Shown here piece after piece: positions 55,589-64,000 of a stretch of 64,000 bases of DNA (its first letter is position 1; each line of letters begins with the position of its first letter). The notes beneath the pieces are model-generated. The model was not told where the DNA came from. It saw nothing but the letters and a program-made list of their open reading frames with translations, and searched no databases. A program made the translations under genes and the position numbers. This DNA is from Rubrivivax sp. (GTDB lineage Bacteria; Pseudomonadota; Gammaproteobacteria; Burkholderiales; Burkholderiaceae_C), in NCBI GenBank assembly GCA_020852865.1, contig JADYZZ010000027.1, forward strand, positions 1 to 64,000, written 5' to 3'.

Positions 55589-56938
55589 ATGGTTGCCGCG
55601 CGCCGCCTGATCCGCCCTGTGTTGCGCCGCTTGCGGCGTGCGCTGGGGCCTTTGTCGGGGCCCTGGCTCGGCCTGGTGCTGGCCGCCGCCGTCGGCGTGC
55701 TGGGTGCGCTGGCGGTCGCCGGCTTTCGCGCCTTGCTGTTCGGCACCGAGTCGCTGCTGGTGCAGGCCAGCGGCGGGCATCTGGTGGCGGCGGCCGACCG
55801 CCTGCCGCCGGTGCACCGCCTGCTGGCGCCGGCCTTCGGCGCGCTCGCCGCCGGCCTGCTGCTGTGGCTGGCGCGGCGCGCGCCGGTCGTGCCGGGCGGC
55901 CCGCCGGTGCGGCATCAGGGCGATTACATCGAGGCCGTCGCGATCGGCGACGGGCGCCTCGATGCCCGTGCCGGCCCGCTCAAGGCGGGCGCTTCGCTGC
56001 TGGTCGTGAGCACCGGCGGCGCCGTGGGCCGCGAAGGCGCGATGGTGCTCCTGGCCGCGCTGCTGGCCTCGGGCATCGGGCGCCTGCTGGGGCCGGTGAC
56101 GGATCTTCGTCTCCTGGTGAGCAGCGGTGCCGCGGCCGGGCTGGCGGCGGCCTACCACGCGCCGCTGGCCGGTGCGATGTTCGTCGCCGAGATCCTGCTC
56201 GGCTCGCTCGCGCTGGCGCGGCTCGGGCCGGTCGTCGTGGCCGCGGTCATGGCGCACGCGACGACGATCGCCCTGGGCGGCAGCGCCACGCTCTACACGG
56301 TGCCGCCGCTCGCGCTGCCGGGCGCGGCGCAGGCCGCGCCGCTGGTCGTGCTCGGGCTCGCCGGCGGACTGCTCGGCGCCGGATTGCTGCGCTGGCTCGA
56401 AGCGGCGCGCGGCCTGTTCATCGCTTCGCGCCTGCCCTTGCCGCTGGCCTTCCTGCTCGGTGGCCTGGTGGTCGGCGCGTTGTCGCTGGCCCGGCCCGAA
56501 GTCTGGGGCAACGGCTACAGCAGCATCCAGCAGCAGCTCGAGACGACCCCGGCCTGGCAGTGGCTGGCCGCCGTGCTGGCATTCAAGCTCGTCGCCGTCG
56601 CGGCCACCACCGGATCGGGCGCGCCGGGCGGCGTGTTTACGCCCACGCTGTTCGTCGGCGCCGCGGTGGGTGGGTTGGCCGCGGCGGCCGCGGCGGGGAT
56701 CGGGCTGCCAGCGGCTGCCGCGCCCGTGTACACGCTGGTCGGAATGGCCGTGCTGCTGGCCGGAACGACCCACGCACCGGTGATGGCGGCGCTGATGGTG
56801 TTCGAGATCAGCGGCCAGTACGCGCTGCTTCCCGTGCTGCTCGCGGCCTGCGTGCTCGCGACGCTGGTGTCGCGCCGGCTGCATCCGCGCTCGGTGTACG
56901 GGGTCGAGGCCGCCGAAGCTCCGGATCCGCGGCCCTGA
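55589..56938 (+). CDS. ClC-type chloride channel/transporter
   Basis: A 449-residue ClC-family membrane protein with about ten hydrophobic helices. The gating-glutamate loop is GGAVGREGAMVLLAALLAS and the second conserved motif is GSGAPGGVFTPTLFVGAAVG. The gating motif has Ala where most members have Pro (GREGA rather than GREGP). It may move Cl- in exchange for H+, or passively. The end (LVSRRLHPRSVYGVE) is typical. Confidence 0.92.
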   Translation: MVAARRLIRPVLRRLRRALGPLSGPWLGLVLAAAVGVLGALAVAGFRALLFGTESLLVQASGGHLVAAADRLPPVHRLLAPAFGALAAGLLLWLARRAPVVPGGPPVRHQGDYIEAVAIGDGRLDARAGPLKAGASLLVVSTGGAVGREGAMVLLAALLASGIGRLLGPVTDLRLLVSSGAAAGLAAAYHAPLAGAMFVAEILLGSLALARLGPVVVAAVMAHATTIALGGSATLYTVPPLALPGAAQAAPLVVLGLAGGLLGAGLLRWLEAARGLFIASRLPLPLAFLLGGLVVGALSLARPEVWGNGYSSIQQQLETTPAWQWLAAVLAFKLVAVAATTGSGAPGGVFTPTLFVGAAVGGLAAAAAAGIGLPAAAAPVYTLVGMAVLLAGTTHAPVMAALMVFEISGQYALLPVLLAACVLATLVSRRLHPRSVYGVEAAEAPDPRP

Positions 56939-57232
56939 ACACGCCGTGCGCGTGCCCGACCGCCGGGCCGATGACCAAGCGCACGGCGCGTCGCCGCCGG
57001 AGATGACCCGGCGGTGACGCGCAGCACTGGGCACGGGTGCGCGCGCCCCCTAGATTGTTGCAACCGACGACTCGCTCGTTCGGCCGGGCGCAGGTCGGCG
57101 CCGCGTGGCAGGCGATGCTGCCTGAGCCTTCGGCGCACTCGGCAACGGAGCGGGCCGGGCTGGCCGATCGATCGGTGCAAGGAGCCAGGCGTCGCCGGCG
57201 GAAATGGGGCATGGAGCCCCGAGGAGCCCGAA

Positions 57233-57730
57233 ATGAAAGCGATTCACCCGATCCGCACCGGCCTCGCGCTGGCGACTTTGCTGACGCTGGCGGCCTGCGC
57301 CAGCAGCGGCATGGGCGGCGGCGAGTTATCGCGCCGGGGCAAGGCCGAGGAGCCGGTGCTGTTCTCGTGGCAGAGCACCGACGGCGGCATCACCGGCACG
57401 ATGGCCGCGACGCTCCCTGGCGCCACCTATCAAGGCCGGTTCTTCCAGATCACCGAGCAGACCCAGAAGCTGACGATCGCCCCGCTATGGGACGGCTGGG
57501 AGCCGGGCTGGCGCGACTGGCCCTACTGGGGCTATGGCGCGCTCGGCCCCTACGACGTGACGCAGTTCGTCACTCGCTATACGGGCAAGGTGGTGGCCAA
57601 TCTGCGCAGCGACGCGGGCAAGCGCATGCGCTGCCGGCTGCACCTGGCGGCACCTGCGCGCGGCATGGCCGGCGGCGGCGAGGGCGAGTGCCAGATCCAG
57701 GGCGGCGGCGTAGTACACGCCAGATTCTGA
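57233..57730 (+). CDS. Lipoprotein, unknown function
   Basis: A 165-residue predicted lipoprotein. The signal peptide ends in a lipobox (LAACAS). The mature part has beta-rich conserved-looking segments: PVLFSWQSTDGGITGTMAAT, YQGRFFQITEQTQKLTIAPL, aromatic WDGWEPGWRDWPYWGYGALG and ANLRSDAGKRMRCRLHLAAP. Proteins with this pattern occur in several Burkholderiales but have no assigned function. The start has GAGGAGCCCGAA upstream. Confidence 0.8.
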   Translation: MKAIHPIRTGLALATLLTLAACASSGMGGGELSRRGKAEEPVLFSWQSTDGGITGTMAATLPGATYQGRFFQITEQTQKLTIAPLWDGWEPGWRDWPYWGYGALGPYDVTQFVTRYTGKVVANLRSDAGKRMRCRLHLAAPARGMAGGGEGECQIQGGGVVHARF

Positions 57731-57965
57731 CGCCGCCCATGGGCCGGGGTGGCGTATGAACCGCAGGCGACCGCATCGGGCAACGGGGCCGGCCCGCACT
57801 GGCTCGTGCGTGCCGGAGCACCGGGTCGCGGCGGGGGGTTGCTTGCGGCGCTGGGGCTGGCGGCGCGGCAGGCGCACTCGCCTGCGCGCGCGTGGCCGGC
57901 CGCGTGCGTGCGGCTTGGCAGCGGCTGCGCGCCGGCGGCGCAGGCTATGCCTGCGAAGGCGTGGG

Positions 57966-57998
57966 CGCAGCCCCGATCCGGATCTTCACAGGCGCTCA
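57966..57998 (-). repeat. REP-like dispersed element at the pirin stop
   Basis: On the minus strand it reads TGAGC, two extra bases, CTGTGAAGATC and then GGATCGGGGC. The TGA is the pirin stop codon. It is a more divergent copy than those at 7032 and 37652. Confidence 0.5.
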
Positions 57999-58934
57999 GG
58001 CCAGGCGTCCGGCGTTGTAGTCCTGCACGGCCTGGTGGATCTGCTCGCGCGTGTTCATCACGAAAGGTCCGTACTGCGCGATCGGCTCGCCGAGCGGCCG
58101 GCCGGCGACGAGCAGCGCGCGCGCGCCTTGCGCGCCGGCCGTGAGGCGCACGCCGTCGCTGCCCGCGTCGTTGGCGAGGATCGCCATGTGGCGTAGCGCG
58201 ACGCTCGCGTCACCGACGGCGAGCGTGCCGCGGTAGACGTAGACGAAGGCGTTGTGCGTTGCCGGCAGCGGTTGCTCGAACGCGGCTGCCGGGTCGAGGT
58301 GGAGGTCGAGGTACAGCGGCTCGGTATCGGCGCGCTGCACGGCGCCGGCGACGCCTTGCGCGGCGCCGGCAATCACGCGTGCGACGACACCGGGACCGCG
58401 CCACTCGGGGATCTGCTCTGGCGGGATGTCGCGATACCAGGGCGCGATCATCTTGCGCGCCGCCGGCAGGTTGAGCCAGAGCTGGAAGCCCTCGAGCAGA
58501 CCGTCTTGCTGCTCGGGCATCTCGCTGTGGATGACGCCGCGCCCGGCGGTCATCCACTGAACCGCGGCCGGCGTGAGCATGCCCTCGTGGCCGGCGCTGT
58601 CGCGGTGGCGCATCCGGCCGGCGAGCATGTAGGTCACGGTCTCGAAGCCGCGGTGCGGATGATCGGGAAAGCCGCCGACGTAGTCGCCCGGGCGGTCGGT
58701 GGCGAAGACGTCGAGCAGCAAGAACGGGTCGAGCCGGCGCTGCAGCTCGTGCGTGAGCACGCGCGTGAGCTTGACGCCGGCGCCGTCGCTCGTCGCCTGG
58801 CCCTGGATGAGCCGCTCGATGCGGCGCGCGTTTTGCACCGCGGTCGACGCGCCGGACGCAGCGGACGTGGTCGGCCCGTTGGCGCTGGTGGTGGCGACGA
58901 TGCTGCTGGTGGTGGGGGCGGGGATCGCGTTCAT
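57996..58934 (-). CDS. Pirin family protein
   Basis: A 312-residue bicupin metal protein. The N-terminal cupin has DPFLLLDVFATDRPGDYVGG, FPDHPHRGFETVTYMLAGRM and HRDSAGHEG (metal-binding His residues), followed by VQWMTAGRGVIHSEMPE. Pirins are metal-dependent dioxygenase-like proteins, including quercetinases. The N-terminal 30 residues are a Ser/Thr/Ala-rich extension before ARRIERLIQ. The start at 58934 is the only good ATG. Confidence 0.93.
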   Translation of the reverse strand: MNAIPAPTTSSIVATTSANGPTTSAASGASTAVQNARRIERLIQGQATSDGAGVKLTRVLTHELQRRLDPFLLLDVFATDRPGDYVGGFPDHPHRGFETVTYMLAGRMRHRDSAGHEGMLTPAAVQWMTAGRGVIHSEMPEQQDGLLEGFQLWLNLPAARKMIAPWYRDIPPEQIPEWRGPGVVARVIAGAAQGVAGAVQRADTEPLYLDLHLDPAAAFEQPLPATHNAFVYVYRGTLAVGDASVALRHMAILANDAGSDGVRLTAGAQGARALLVAGRPLGEPIAQYGPFVMNTREQIHQAVQDYNAGRLA

Positions 58935-59258
58935 GCGGCACTGTAGGCCCTGGCGCGCCGCACGGCGTTGCGGCGTCTTGCACGGAGCGTTCGTCTGTCG
59001 TCCGGCTGCAGATCCGCGTTGTTGCGGCTCGTCGCCGGCGGCGGTTGGCGCTAAGCTGCGGACGCGGCGGGCCCGTCGCGGCGTGCGACGCGCCGGCGGG
59101 CAGCAGCGCAGAACCCGGCCCGACCGTGACCCTTCCGCCGATCCAACGCCGCCAGCACGAAATCCGTGGCCGTGCCGGCCGTCCCCGCGGCGGCGCCGGC
59201 GACTCCACACGACGGGCGCGGCCGGCTGCACACGGGCGGCCGGCGTAGGCGCGGCATC
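58935..59258. other. Intergenic region without a recognised gene
   Basis: About 320 bases between divergent pirin and HDOD genes. No coding stretch, repeat or strong promoter was recognised. An in-frame GTG at 59166 would extend the HDOD protein into this space. Confidence 0.35.
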
Positions 59259-60602
59259 GTGGCGGACGGCCTCGTGCGCTGGCTGCTCGGGCTCTTCGCC
59301 CGCGGCCGCCCTCGTTCACCCGCCGCGTCGGCCGGTACCCGCGCGGCCGCGCCTGCGCGCCCGCCAGCCGCTGCCGCGGCGGGCAGACCGCCGGCAACGG
59401 CCTTCGGCCAGCGCGTGCCGCTCGTCGACCGCAAGGGGCGTGTGGCCGGGTTCGAGCTGCGCGCGCCGACAGCCTGGCGCGGGAGGGGCGGCAGCGCGCC
59501 GGAGTCCGGCGTCGCGCAGGCCGCGGCGATCGTGGCCGCTGCGCGGCTGGCGGCCGGCGAAGGCAGGAAGATCCTCGTCGAGCTGGCCGCTGTGCTGCTC
59601 GAGCATGCGGCCGTGCAGGCGCAGGCCGGTGCCGGCGTGATGCTGTGCTGGTCGGGTGCGCCGGTCGCCGCAGCGGCCGCGCAGGCATTGCGCGCGCGTG
59701 GCGCGCTCGTCGGCGCGCCCGACGGGCCGCCCGAGCGGCTGGCCGGTGCCGGTGCAGAGGTGGCGCGGCCCGACTTCGTCGTGCTGCGCGCAGCCGCCGG
59801 CGGCGTGGAGACGCTGCTGCTTTCGGCCCAGCGCTGGCGCGAGGCGCTGCCGCAGGTGCCGCTGGTGGCCTGCGGACTGGCGGGTGTCGGCGAGGTCGAG
59901 CGGCTGCTGCAGGCGGGCTTCACGCTTGCCGGCGGGCAGCTCGACCGGCGCGGCGAAGCGCATGCGGCGCGTCCGCTCGGCGCTGCCGCGCACCGCATCT
60001 GCGAGCTGATGAACCACCTGGCGCTGGACCGCGACACCGCCGTGATTGCCCAAGCCGTGCGCGCCGACGTGGCGCTGAGCTATCGCTTGCTGCGCTACGC
60101 CAACAGCCCGGCGATCGGCCTGGCGCGCGGCGTCGATTCGGTCGAAGCCGCCGTGGCGCTGCTCGGGCGCAACGAGCTGCAGCGCTGGCTCGCCGTGCTG
60201 CTGCTCGGCGCTGCGCAGGCGCGTCCCGCCGCTGCAGCCCTGCAGGAGCATGCGCTGGCGCGCGGCCGCCTGTTCGAGGCGCTGGCGCGGCGGCGCGGCG
60301 AGTCGCGGCCGCAGGCCCTGTTCACGTTGGGCGTGATGTCCCGGCTCGATCTGCTGCTGCGCGTGCCGCTGGCCGCGGCGCTGGAGCCGCTGCGCCTGCC
60401 CGAGGTCGCGCGCGCGGCGCTGCTGCAGCGGCGCGGCGACTGGGCGGCCTACCTGGAACTGGCTGATGCGCTGGAAGGTGAAGATCAGGTCGCGCTGGAG
60501 GCCGCGGCAACGCCCTACGGCGACCTCGCCGCCGTGTGGGCCGAGGCCGAAGGGGCATGGGCCTGGGCGGCGCAGGTGATGCACACCGATGCACGCCGAT
60601 GA
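59259..60602 (+). CDS. EAL-HDOD signalling protein with degenerate EAL
   Basis: A roughly 447-residue protein of the YuxH (EAL-HDOD) type. The N-terminal region (QRVPLVDRKGRVAGFELRAP, then KILVELAAVLLEHAAVQAQA) resembles an EAL fold but lacks the E-A-L catalytic motif, so it probably does not cleave c-di-GMP. The HDOD domain follows with ICELMNHLALDRDTAVIAQA, SYRLLRYANSPAIGLARGVD and AVALLGRNELQRWLAVLLLG. The first 65 residues are Arg/Pro-rich and poorly conserved, so the exact start (GTG 59259 or 59166) is uncertain. Confidence 0.8.
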   Translation: MADGLVRWLLGLFARGRPRSPAASAGTRAAAPARPPAAAAAGRPPATAFGQRVPLVDRKGRVAGFELRAPTAWRGRGGSAPESGVAQAAAIVAAARLAAGEGRKILVELAAVLLEHAAVQAQAGAGVMLCWSGAPVAAAAAQALRARGALVGAPDGPPERLAGAGAEVARPDFVVLRAAAGGVETLLLSAQRWREALPQVPLVACGLAGVGEVERLLQAGFTLAGGQLDRRGEAHAARPLGAAAHRICELMNHLALDRDTAVIAQAVRADVALSYRLLRYANSPAIGLARGVDSVEAAVALLGRNELQRWLAVLLLGAAQARPAAAALQEHALARGRLFEALARRRGESRPQALFTLGVMSRLDLLLRVPLAAALEPLRLPEVARAALLQRRGDWAAYLELADALEGEDQVALEAAATPYGDLAAVWAEAEGAWAWAAQVMHTDARR

Positions 60603-60636
60603 TCGCGCCGGGCACTTGCGCCGCCTGCAGGAGCGC

Positions 60637-60661
60637 GAACGCCCGACGGTGGCGGGCGTTC
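60637..60661. terminator. Bidirectional terminator, first hairpin
   Basis: GAACGCCCG (60637-60645) and CGGGCGTTC (60653-60661), a perfect 9-bp stem with a 7-base loop, between the convergent HDOD and PEP-CTERM genes. Confidence 0.6.
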
Positions 60662-60669
60662 ATCGGCCG

Positions 60670-60687
60670 GCCCGCCTGTGGGCGGGC
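60670..60687. terminator. Bidirectional terminator, second hairpin
   Basis: GCCCGCC (60670-60676) and GGCGGGC (60681-60687) with a TGTG loop, just before the stop of the minus-strand PEP-CTERM gene. Confidence 0.5.
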
Positions 60688-60700
60688 GGGGCGGCGCAGC

Positions 60701-61552
60701 CTAACCGCCGCGGCGTGCGCGGCGCACGCCGAAGAGGCCGGCGAGGGCCAGGCCGGCCAGCGCCAGCGAGCCCGGCTCGGGCGCCGGATTGCCCTGAGGG
60801 ACGTACTTGCTGCCCGCCACGGCGTAGACCTTGAAGTAGTCGTTGCCCTGGTTCACGCTGCCTGTGGTTGCCGCGCCATACGAGTTGTTGTAGGCGCTGA
60901 TGAGCCACCAGCTCGAAGCCTGGTTGCCGGCGTTGACGGGGTTGTACGGCTGGACCGTGTCGATCGCCAGATCGCCGTAGTTGCCCACGAGCGCCCAGCC
61001 TGCGCTGGTCATGTCCGCGAGCGTCGCCCCGGCGCCGGCCAGGGTCGGCGCGCTGGAGCCCGTGTAGCGGAACAAGGAGATGTCGGCGTCGTTTTCCTTC
61101 CAGCCGATGCCGATGCTCGACAGCACGACGCTGCTGTCGAAGCTCAGCAGCAGGCTCTCGGTGTTGCCGACCCCGGTGACGTAGCCGGAGGAGTTTGTCT
61201 TGGGGCCGTTGTCGAAGGCGTGGTTCGGCGAGTTGCTGCCGTCGGAGCCAGAGCCGAGGCCGCCGCTGTAGGACGAGAGCGTGGCGCTGGCCCATTTAGC
61301 GCCGGACGCGAAGCCGGTGCCGCCGCAGGCGGAATATCCCGTGCCGCTGATCGTCTTGGTTCCGTTCCCGCAAGCACCGCTGGTGTACGTGCCACCGTTG
61401 CCAGCACTGAATGCGGAAGTCGTGGCTTTGATCCCGGTGACGGGGTCGGTGATCTGGCCGGTGCTCGAGAACGTCCAGCCGGCCTGGGCGCCGGTGAGCA
61501 CTCCCAGGCCGAGGAGCAAGCCGCCCAACCATTTGCCTGTACGGACCTTCAT
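60701..61552 (-). CDS. PEP-CTERM protein, unknown passenger domain
   Basis: A 283-residue exported protein with signal peptide (WLGGLLLGLGVLTGAQA), a Gly/Ser-rich beta-type passenger domain (WTFSSTGQITDPVTGIKATT, FDSSVVLSSIGIGWKENDAD, SWWLISAYNNSYGAATTGSV) and a C-terminal PEP-CTERM signal: PAPEP, hydrophobic LALAGLALAGLFGV and the basic end RRARR. Exosortase processes such tails. The passenger has a lower GC content than neighbouring genes. With the PrsT gene beside it, it is part of an exosortase-linked surface or biofilm system. Confidence 0.9.
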   Translation of the reverse strand: MKVRTGKWLGGLLLGLGVLTGAQAGWTFSSTGQITDPVTGIKATTSAFSAGNGGTYTSGACGNGTKTISGTGYSACGGTGFASGAKWASATLSSYSGGLGSGSDGSNSPNHAFDNGPKTNSSGYVTGVGNTESLLLSFDSSVVLSSIGIGWKENDADISLFRYTGSSAPTLAGAGATLADMTSAGWALVGNYGDLAIDTVQPYNPVNAGNQASSWWLISAYNNSYGAATTGSVNQGNDYFKVYAVAGSKYVPQGNPAPEPGSLALAGLALAGLFGVRRARRGG

Positions 61553-61726
61553 GACGACCCTTCACTCCCGAGAGGCTGTTGCGCCAATGGCGCGTCGCGT
61601 GAGTTGACGCAAGTACCGCGCCAAAGAGGGAACTCCGATCGGAATCAGGCACTTGACAGGGGACGCGGAGCCCGGACGTGACCAAGTGTAAGGTTGCCCG
61701 ACGCTGCCAACGGTTCTCGCACCCGC

Positions 61727-64000
61727 CTACCTCAGGGTTGCCATCAGCGCTTCGGCGCCGGGACGGTCGTCGAAAGCGAGTCTGGAGTCCAGCACATAGG
61801 CCAGCTCTTCGCGTGCTTCGGTCCGGCGCCCCGCCTTGGCCAGTGCCGAGGCGAGGTGGTAGCGGACGACCAGATTCCCGGGTTCACGCAGGCGCGCGTC
61901 GCGCAGCAACTGCAACGCGCGCTCGGTCTTGCCGCTCTGCAGCGCGATCCAGCCGGCGGTGTCGATCACGTTCACGTTGGTCGGAGCCAAAGTGAGGGCT
62001 TGCTCGGCAACGGGACCTGCCTGCGCGTCGCCGACACGCAACAGTACGTTGGCCAGGTCGTTCAGCACGCCGACGTCGCCGGGCGTCTGCCGGCGCAGCA
62101 GCTCGTACTCGACGCGCGCAGCCGCCATGTCGCCGCGCCTCACGAGCAGCTCGGCGAGCTGGCGCCGCGACGCCGGATCGTCCGGATGCCCGGCGAGCCA
62201 TTTCCTGGCCAGCGCCTCGGCGCCCGCTGCATCGTGCGGCGCCAGGCTGCGCAACAGGCGCCCCAGGGTGTCGGCAGAAGGCTCGATCTGGTGCGCGTGC
62301 CGGTACATCTCGAGCGCGCGCTGCGGGTCGCCGCGTGCCAGAGCGATGTCGCCGAGCAGGCTGGAGCCGATCGCGCGCCGGGGCTCGCGCCGCAGGATCT
62401 GCTGTGCGCGGGCCTGCGCCTTGTCGAGCTCGCCGCGGCGCATCTCGACCTCGGTCAACAGGGCCTGAGCCCGCAGATCGTCGGGCCGGGCCGCCAGCGC
62501 CTTGTCGAGGCTGTAGGCCGCGCCGCTCAGGTCGGCGGCGGCGAGCTGCAGCAGCGCGATCTCCACATGCACGCCGGCATCGTACGGCGCCGCTCGCCCT
62601 GCCGCCGTGAGCGAAGCGCGCGCGCCGGCTGCATCGGCGCCGCGAAGCTGCACGCGCGCCAGCGCCAGCAGCACCGGCAGGCTGTCGGGCGCCGCGGCGG
62701 CGAGCGATTTCGCGGCCGCAAGGGCGTCGGGCAGCCTGTCGTGCCGCAACTCGTAGTCGACGAGCGCAAGGCTGGCGCGCAGGTCCTTGACGCCGGCGAC
62801 GTCATGGGCCTTTTGCAGCCAGCGCAAGGTCTCCTCGGGCCTGCCGCGGCGCTCGGCGAGCGCTGCCTGCTCGAGCATGGCGTCGGTGTTGTCGGGCTGC
62901 GCCTTCAGCACCTCGTCGAACAGCGCGGCCGCGCGCTCCGGCGCGCCGCCGGCCAGCTCGGTGCGCGCGAGATGGATGCGGGCCTGCTGCAGGCCCGCGT
63001 CGAGCTTGATCGCCTGCGCGAACGCGGCGCGTGCGCCGGCGAGATCGCGTGCCTGCGCCTTGGCCATCCCGAGCAGGTTCTGGAAGCCGGCGTTCTTCGG
63101 CTGCTGCCGACACAGCGTTTCGGCGAGCGCAAGCGCCTTGGCAGTCCGGCCGGAACGCAGATACAGCGGCACCAGGGCTGCGGCGGCCTGGGTCTGCTTC
63201 GGGTTCTTGCGGTAGGCCGTCTCGAGCTGCGCGAGTGCATCGCTCGCCTGTCCGCTGCCCAGAAGGGCGAGGCCGTAGGCGGTGCGCGCGTCGGCGTCGT
63301 CACGCGAGCGCAACACCCGCTCCATCAGCTCGGCGGCGCGCCCGCTGTGCCCCTTGCTCATGTAGGCCGATGCCAGCAACGCGATCGCCTGGGCGTCGTT
63401 CGGTGCCGCGCGCAAGTACTGCTCGAGGGTCTCGATCGCGCGCTCGGCGTTGCCCTGGCCGGTGTAGATCGTGGCCAGGATCTTGGCCACCGGCGTGCCG
63501 CCCTGCGCGTTCTGGAAGGCCTCGAAGTACGGCAGCGCCTTCTCGGGCTCGCCGAGCCCGAAATGCGCCTGCCCGTTGACCATGAGCAGCTGCGGCCGGT
63601 AGCGGATCACGCCGATCGGCACCGGATCGATCAGTGCCGTGATCCGGCTGTACGCCGCGCGCACCGCCTGTGCATTGCCCGTGCGCTGCGCGAGCAGCGC
63701 CGACAGGTACCAGCCGCGCGGCTCGACGGCCTCGTCGCGCGTGAGCGCCGCCACCGCCTTGGCCGCTTCGTCCTGGCGCCCGAGATCGATCAGCAGGCCG
63801 GCGCGCGCGACCTGCGCGTCGACCGCGCGCGGGTCGGCGCGCACCACGCTCTCGTAAGCCTGCAATGCGGCCGGCAGATTGCCCTGGGCATGCAGCAGTG
63901 AGGCGCTCTGGAGCTGGACGCCGGCCGCCTCCGGGTCGAGCCGGCGCGCCTGCTCGAGCGCCGCGTTCGCTTCTTTGAACTGGCGCAGGCGGATGCGCAG
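61727..64000 (-). CDS. prsT: PEP-CTERM system TPR-repeat protein PrsT (partial, runs off right edge)
   Basis: At least 757 residues of a tetratricopeptide-repeat protein; the frame stays open to the window end, so the N-terminus and signal peptide lie outside. More than fifteen TPR units are visible, for example ILATIYTGQGNAERAIETLE, LASAYMSKGHSGRAAELMER, LLGMAKAQARDLAGARAAFA and VLNDLANVLLRVGDAQAGPV. Length and layout fit PrsT, the lipoprotein encoded beside exosortase in PEP-CTERM systems. The neighbouring PEP-CTERM gene supports this. A generic TPR secretory protein is the alternative. Confidence 0.85.
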   Translation of the reverse strand: MRIRLRQFKEANAALEQARRLDPEAAGVQLQSASLLHAQGNLPAALQAYESVVRADPRAVDAQVARAGLLIDLGRQDEAAKAVAALTRDEAVEPRGWYLSALLAQRTGNAQAVRAAYSRITALIDPVPIGVIRYRPQLLMVNGQAHFGLGEPEKALPYFEAFQNAQGGTPVAKILATIYTGQGNAERAIETLEQYLRAAPNDAQAIALLASAYMSKGHSGRAAELMERVLRSRDDADARTAYGLALLGSGQASDALAQLETAYRKNPKQTQAAAALVPLYLRSGRTAKALALAETLCRQQPKNAGFQNLLGMAKAQARDLAGARAAFAQAIKLDAGLQQARIHLARTELAGGAPERAAALFDEVLKAQPDNTDAMLEQAALAERRGRPEETLRWLQKAHDVAGVKDLRASLALVDYELRHDRLPDALAAAKSLAAAAPDSLPVLLALARVQLRGADAAGARASLTAAGRAAPYDAGVHVEIALLQLAAADLSGAAYSLDKALAARPDDLRAQALLTEVEMRRGELDKAQARAQQILRREPRRAIGSSLLGDIALARGDPQRALEMYRHAHQIEPSADTLGRLLRSLAPHDAAGAEALARKWLAGHPDDPASRRQLAELLVRRGDMAAARVEYELLRRQTPGDVGVLNDLANVLLRVGDAQAGPVAEQALTLAPTNVNVIDTAGWIALQSGKTERALQLLRDARLREPGNLVVRYHLASALAKAGRRTEAREELAYVLDSRLAFDDRPGAEALMATLR

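Overview
The window is about 64 kb of very GC-rich, densely packed bacterial chromosome. It looks betaproteobacterial, most likely Burkholderiales of the Rubrivivax/Leptothrix type. The reasons are the gene order rnpA-rpmH-dnaA-dnaN-gyrB, RnpA, DnaN and KdsD proteins of betaproteobacterial type, PEP-CTERM/exosortase cargo, a FinO/ProQ protein of a Burkholderiales-like type, and 3-hydroxybutyrate metabolism. No rRNA, tRNA, insertion sequence, prophage or CRISPR array was recognised. The assignment is inference from gene content; no database search was possible.

Layout. 1-3750: the 3' part of an NAD(P) transhydrogenase alpha gene (runs off the left edge), a tiny membrane protein, a very unusual Nudix-ProQ fusion gene and thpR. 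3731-6766: a dockerin protein, a cohesin-like PEP-CTERM protein and a small cytochrome c, all on the minus strand. 7080-18641: housekeeping and catabolic genes (MFS transporter, nitroreductase, beta-hydroxyacid dehydrogenase, OYE-type flavoenzyme, DUF302 protein, acylphosphatase plus NERD helicase, dienelactone hydrolase, thioesterase, YciB). 18769-29708: the replication-origin region. gyrB, dnaN and dnaA run to the left, rpmH-rnpA-yidD-yidC-mnmE run to the right, and DnaA-box sequences lie between them. 29739-36150: cytochrome, apt, a Kef-type antiporter and the kdsD-kdsC-lptC lipopolysaccharide genes followed by a short-chain dehydrogenase. 36308-51745: a glycine-rich RNA-binding protein, MarC, GMC oxidoreductase, HDOD protein, a polyamine-binding protein, MaoC, NnrU, a SRAP peptidase, several secreted or lipoprotein genes, a patatin, 3-hydroxybutyrate dehydrogenase and a sulfide:quinone-reductase-like flavoprotein. 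51819-57730: a divergent NarL-type two-component system, a secreted protein, a ClC channel and a lipoprotein. 57996-64000: pirin, a second HDOD protein, a second PEP-CTERM protein and the TPR lipoprotein PrsT, which runs off the right edge and suggests an exosortase locus just outside the window.

The most notable observations are: (1) one continuous reading frame joining a Nudix hydrolase to a FinO/ProQ RNA-chaperone domain through an Asp/His-rich linker made of 12-bp repeats; (2) a dispersed REP-like element, about 30 bp long, whose first three bases form the stop codon of at least five unrelated genes; (3) DnaA-box sequences and an AT-rich island inside the rnpA coding sequence, next to the intergenic origin; and (4) a dockerin/cohesin gene pair in which the cohesin partner carries a PEP-CTERM anchor.
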